In this document: piece after piece, positions 23,492 through 24,858 of the stretch
How positions within the stretch are numbered: the first letter of the stretch is position 1
Layout of the letters: each line of letters starts with the position of its first letter
Source of the DNA: CAYTAP01 sp964435775
GTDB taxonomy: Bacteria; Planctomycetota; Phycisphaerae; Tepidisphaerales; Tepidisphaeraceae
Direction of reading: 5' to 3'
Length of the DNA stretch: 24,858 bases
Assembly: GCA_964435775.1 (NCBI GenBank)
Contig: CAYTAP010000053.1
Coordinates: forward strand, 1 to 24,858
The notes under the pieces: model-generated
Told to the model about the DNA's origin: nothing
What the model saw: only the letters and a program-made list of their open reading frames with translations
Database searches by the model: none
Translations under genes and position numbers: made by a program

Positions 23492-23545
23492 TCCCTCATG
23501 CGGCAAATCCACCGCGATCTGCAGCGCGTTCGGGAACATATTTGA
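23492..23545 (+). pseudogene. ribF: ribF 3'-end remnant
   Basis: 23492-23532 is identical over 41 bp to 21447-21487, inside ribF. Read in the ribF frame it continues to an in-frame TGA at 23543-23545, ending RVREHI. It thus looks like the original ribF ending, displaced by the island. There is no start codon and no product. Confidence 0.85.
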
Positions 23546-23618
23546 GTTTATTGGACGCTTTTTCGTATTTTTGCTTGCCGCCCGAGTGAATAAATATGAA
23601 ACATTGGGGGTGAAGGGA

Positions 23619-23648
23619 TTGAACTTTTCGGCCGACCATGCGTAAGAT
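23619..23648 (+). promoter_or_regulatory. Promoter of the iron-sulfur carrier gene
   Basis: TTGAAC (23619-23624), 18 bp, then TAAGAT (23643-23648). Each hexamer matches at 4 of 6. It lies 33 bp before the ATG. Confidence 0.45.
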
Positions 23649-23680
23649 GCCTGAACGCTTTTAATCAGGAGATAGACCGT

Positions 23681-24016
23681 ATGCCAATCATGTTGTCCGA
23701 AAAAGCCGCGGCCGAGATCAAGAACATCATGGTGCAGCAGAGCCTGCCCGAGGCCGAGACGCGCCTCCGCGTGGGCGTCAAAGGGGGCGGGTGTTCGGGG
23801 TTCAGCTATATGCTCGACCTCACGGAAGAACCCAAAGGCGAGAGCGATGAGGAAATGGACTGCCACGGCGTCAAGATTCTCTGTGATATGAAGTCATATC
23901 TCTACCTCAACGGGACGGAGATCGACTTCAAGGATGAGGTCATGGGACGGGGCTTCGTCTTCAAAAACCCCAACGCGACCAGCACCTGCGGTTGTGGCAG
24001 CAGCTTCAACGCATAA
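23681..24016 (+). CDS. A-type iron-sulfur cluster carrier (ErpA/IscA family)
   Basis: Receives and delivers Fe-S clusters to apoproteins in the cytoplasm. It has 111 residues. The three cluster ligands are C38 in GGGCSGF and C103/C105 in STCGCGSSF. The YLNGTEIDF strand is also typical. AGGAG lies nine bases ahead of the ATG. Sequence alone does not separate ErpA from IscA or SufA, and no isc or suf genes are adjacent. C61 and C68 are additional non-ligand Cys. Confidence 0.95.
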   Translation: MPIMLSEKAAAEIKNIMVQQSLPEAETRLRVGVKGGGCSGFSYMLDLTEEPKGESDEEMDCHGVKILCDMKSYLYLNGTEIDFKDEVMGRGFVFKNPNATSTCGCGSSFNA

Positions 24017-24025
24017 ATGCACAAC

Positions 24026-24053
24026 CGACGCGCCGGGCCGTATGCCCGCGTCG
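24026..24053. terminator. Hairpin after the iron-sulfur carrier gene
   Basis: A seven-bp stem CGACGCG / CGCGTCG with an inner GGC/GCC begins nine bases after the stop codon. There is no T-tract, so intrinsic termination is doubtful; it may stabilise the mRNA end. Confidence 0.35.
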
Positions 24054-24161
24054 ATGTCGCAGGGGCATCCCTCAACGATATGCGATTCATGGGGCAGGAG
24101 ACCCCGCCAACGGCTTTCCCCCCCAAGCCTTGGCAACTCCTGTCCCTTTTTCATGCGCAGC

Positions 24162-24204
24162 GTAGGCAGTAGGCAGTAGGCAGTAGGCGGCAGGCGGCAG
24201 GCGG
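24162..24204. repeat. GTAGGCA heptamer array
   Basis: Six 7-bp units (three GTAGGCA, one GTAGGCG, two GCAGGCG) and a trailing G lie in the 329-bp gap between the iron-sulfur carrier gene and rsmD. The remainder of that gap, apart from the hairpin at 24026-24053, shows nothing I can assign. Confidence 0.85.
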
Positions 24205-24345
24205 AATTCGAACGCAAATCCATTTCTGCCTATGGCCTACCCCTTCGCCACGGTGCGATTCAGTCCTGCGTCGCATGACACCCGGCCAGCGTGACGCGCG
24301 CCGAGAAAGTTGAGCTTTGGGGTCCTCGGCCTTACGTTTGACGCC

Positions 24346-24858
24346 ATGCGGATCATTGCCGGCGCGTTCAGGGGTCGTAAATTGCTCGACCCGGATCGGT
24401 CCATCACCCGTCCCATCACCGATCGCGCCAAACAGTCACTTTTTGATATTCTAGCGGACGATATCCCGGACGCGGTGGTGTATGACTGCTTCGCGGGCAC
24501 GGGAAGCATGGGCTTGGAGTGCCTCAGCCGCGGCGCGGCGCATGTGAGCTTTTTCGAAGCCGACCGTGACGCGCTGGCGAGGCTGCACCAGAACCTCGCG
24601 GCTCGGGGTGTGATCAAGCAGGGCAGGGGCATACCCGGCAACCGGTGCCAATGTTTCGCGCTCGCGGCCCATCATCCCCCGACATCCTCCCCCAAACAGG
24701 CGGACCTCGTCTTTCTCGATCCCCCCTACCGTTTTTTGACCCAGCACGCCGATGAACTGCTGCAATTGGCGCTGCACCTGTGCCATGCGCACCTGAAGCC
24801 CGGAGGCCTGGTCGTCTTCCGGCACGACGCCGCCGACGCCTTGCCATTGCCGAACCTC
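24346..24858 (+). CDS. rsmD: 16S rRNA (guanine(966)-N2)-methyltransferase RsmD, 3' end missing
   Basis: Methylates G966 of 16S rRNA in the small subunit. The frame is open from ATG 24346 to the window end (171 codons, no stop). MRIIAGAFRGRKL is the family N-terminus, followed by RPITDRAKQSLFDIL, the SAM-binding motif CFAGTGSMGLECLSRGA and the catalytic DPPY in LVFLDPPYRFL. The family is usually 180-200 residues, so only a few codons are missing. A segment around 100-125 is longer and less conserved than in E. coli. No clear ribosome site is seen. coaD, often next to rsmD, would lie outside. Confidence 0.93.
   Translation, partial: MRIIAGAFRGRKLLDPDRSITRPITDRAKQSLFDILADDIPDAVVYDCFAGTGSMGLECLSRGAAHVSFFEADRDALARLHQNLAARGVIKQGRGIPGNRCQCFALAAHHPPTSSPKQADLVFLDPPYRFLTQHADELLQLALHLCHAHLKPGGLVVFRHDAADALPLPNL

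Noticed and set aside
24310..24338. TTGAGC-17-TACGTT as the rsmD promoter
   Set aside because: The -10 element matches at only three positions, and better evidence is lacking.

Overview
The window is GC-rich bacterial chromosome and looks like a genome bin or draft scaffold, because it contains a 100-N placeholder gap. The best guess for origin is Planctomycetota, possibly near Phycisphaerae. This is an inference from three things: a very large TPR-plus-secretin protein not flanked by other secretion genes, heptanucleotide repeat arrays between genes, and the general style of the proteins. No rRNA is present to settle it, and I recognise no tRNA or CRISPR array.

Layout. 1-8309 is a minus-strand housekeeping block: gatA, gatC, rpmB, a 1268-residue secretin and murA. 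Intrinsic terminators follow rpmB and murA, and another sits in front of the secretin gene. 8595-11892 is truA interrupted upstream by a complete PvuII-type restriction-modification unit: a divergent methyltransferase, a controller (C) protein and a PvuII-like endonuclease. A 326-bp direct copy of the truA 5' end lies on the far side of the unit. 12027-12638 is a HigB/HigA-type toxin-antitoxin pair with a nearly leaderless promoter. 12880-17681 is a minus-strand operon: an uncharacterised probable alpha/alpha-toroid protein, a FAD monooxygenase, a glutamate/dicarboxylate symporter and a small two-helix membrane protein.

17682-18039 holds a plus-strand promoter, a multi-hairpin leader RNA and an intrinsic terminator in front of a MoeB/ThiF-rhodanese gene (moeZ-like). 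A solitary D12-class adenine methyltransferase and ribF follow. 21488-23491 is a mobile island. It holds a 123-bp tandem repeat interrupted by the scaffold gap, a membrane protein of unknown function, and a REP-associated tyrosine transposase bounded by perfect 21-bp inverted repeats. Beyond the island a 41-bp copy of the ribF 3' end reappears with a different in-frame ending. The window closes with an A-type iron-sulfur carrier gene (erpA/iscA-like) and a partial rsmD.

Main discoveries. First, two separate insertions each duplicate part of a housekeeping gene and leave one apparently working copy: truA 5' end, 326 bp at about 94% identity with mostly silent differences, and ribF 3' end, 41 bp identical. 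Second, there is a PvuII-like restriction system in an unexpected host. Third, an unassigned structured leader with its own terminator precedes moeZ. Fourth, several intergenic repeat families with the same 7-bp period but different sequence are spread through the window.
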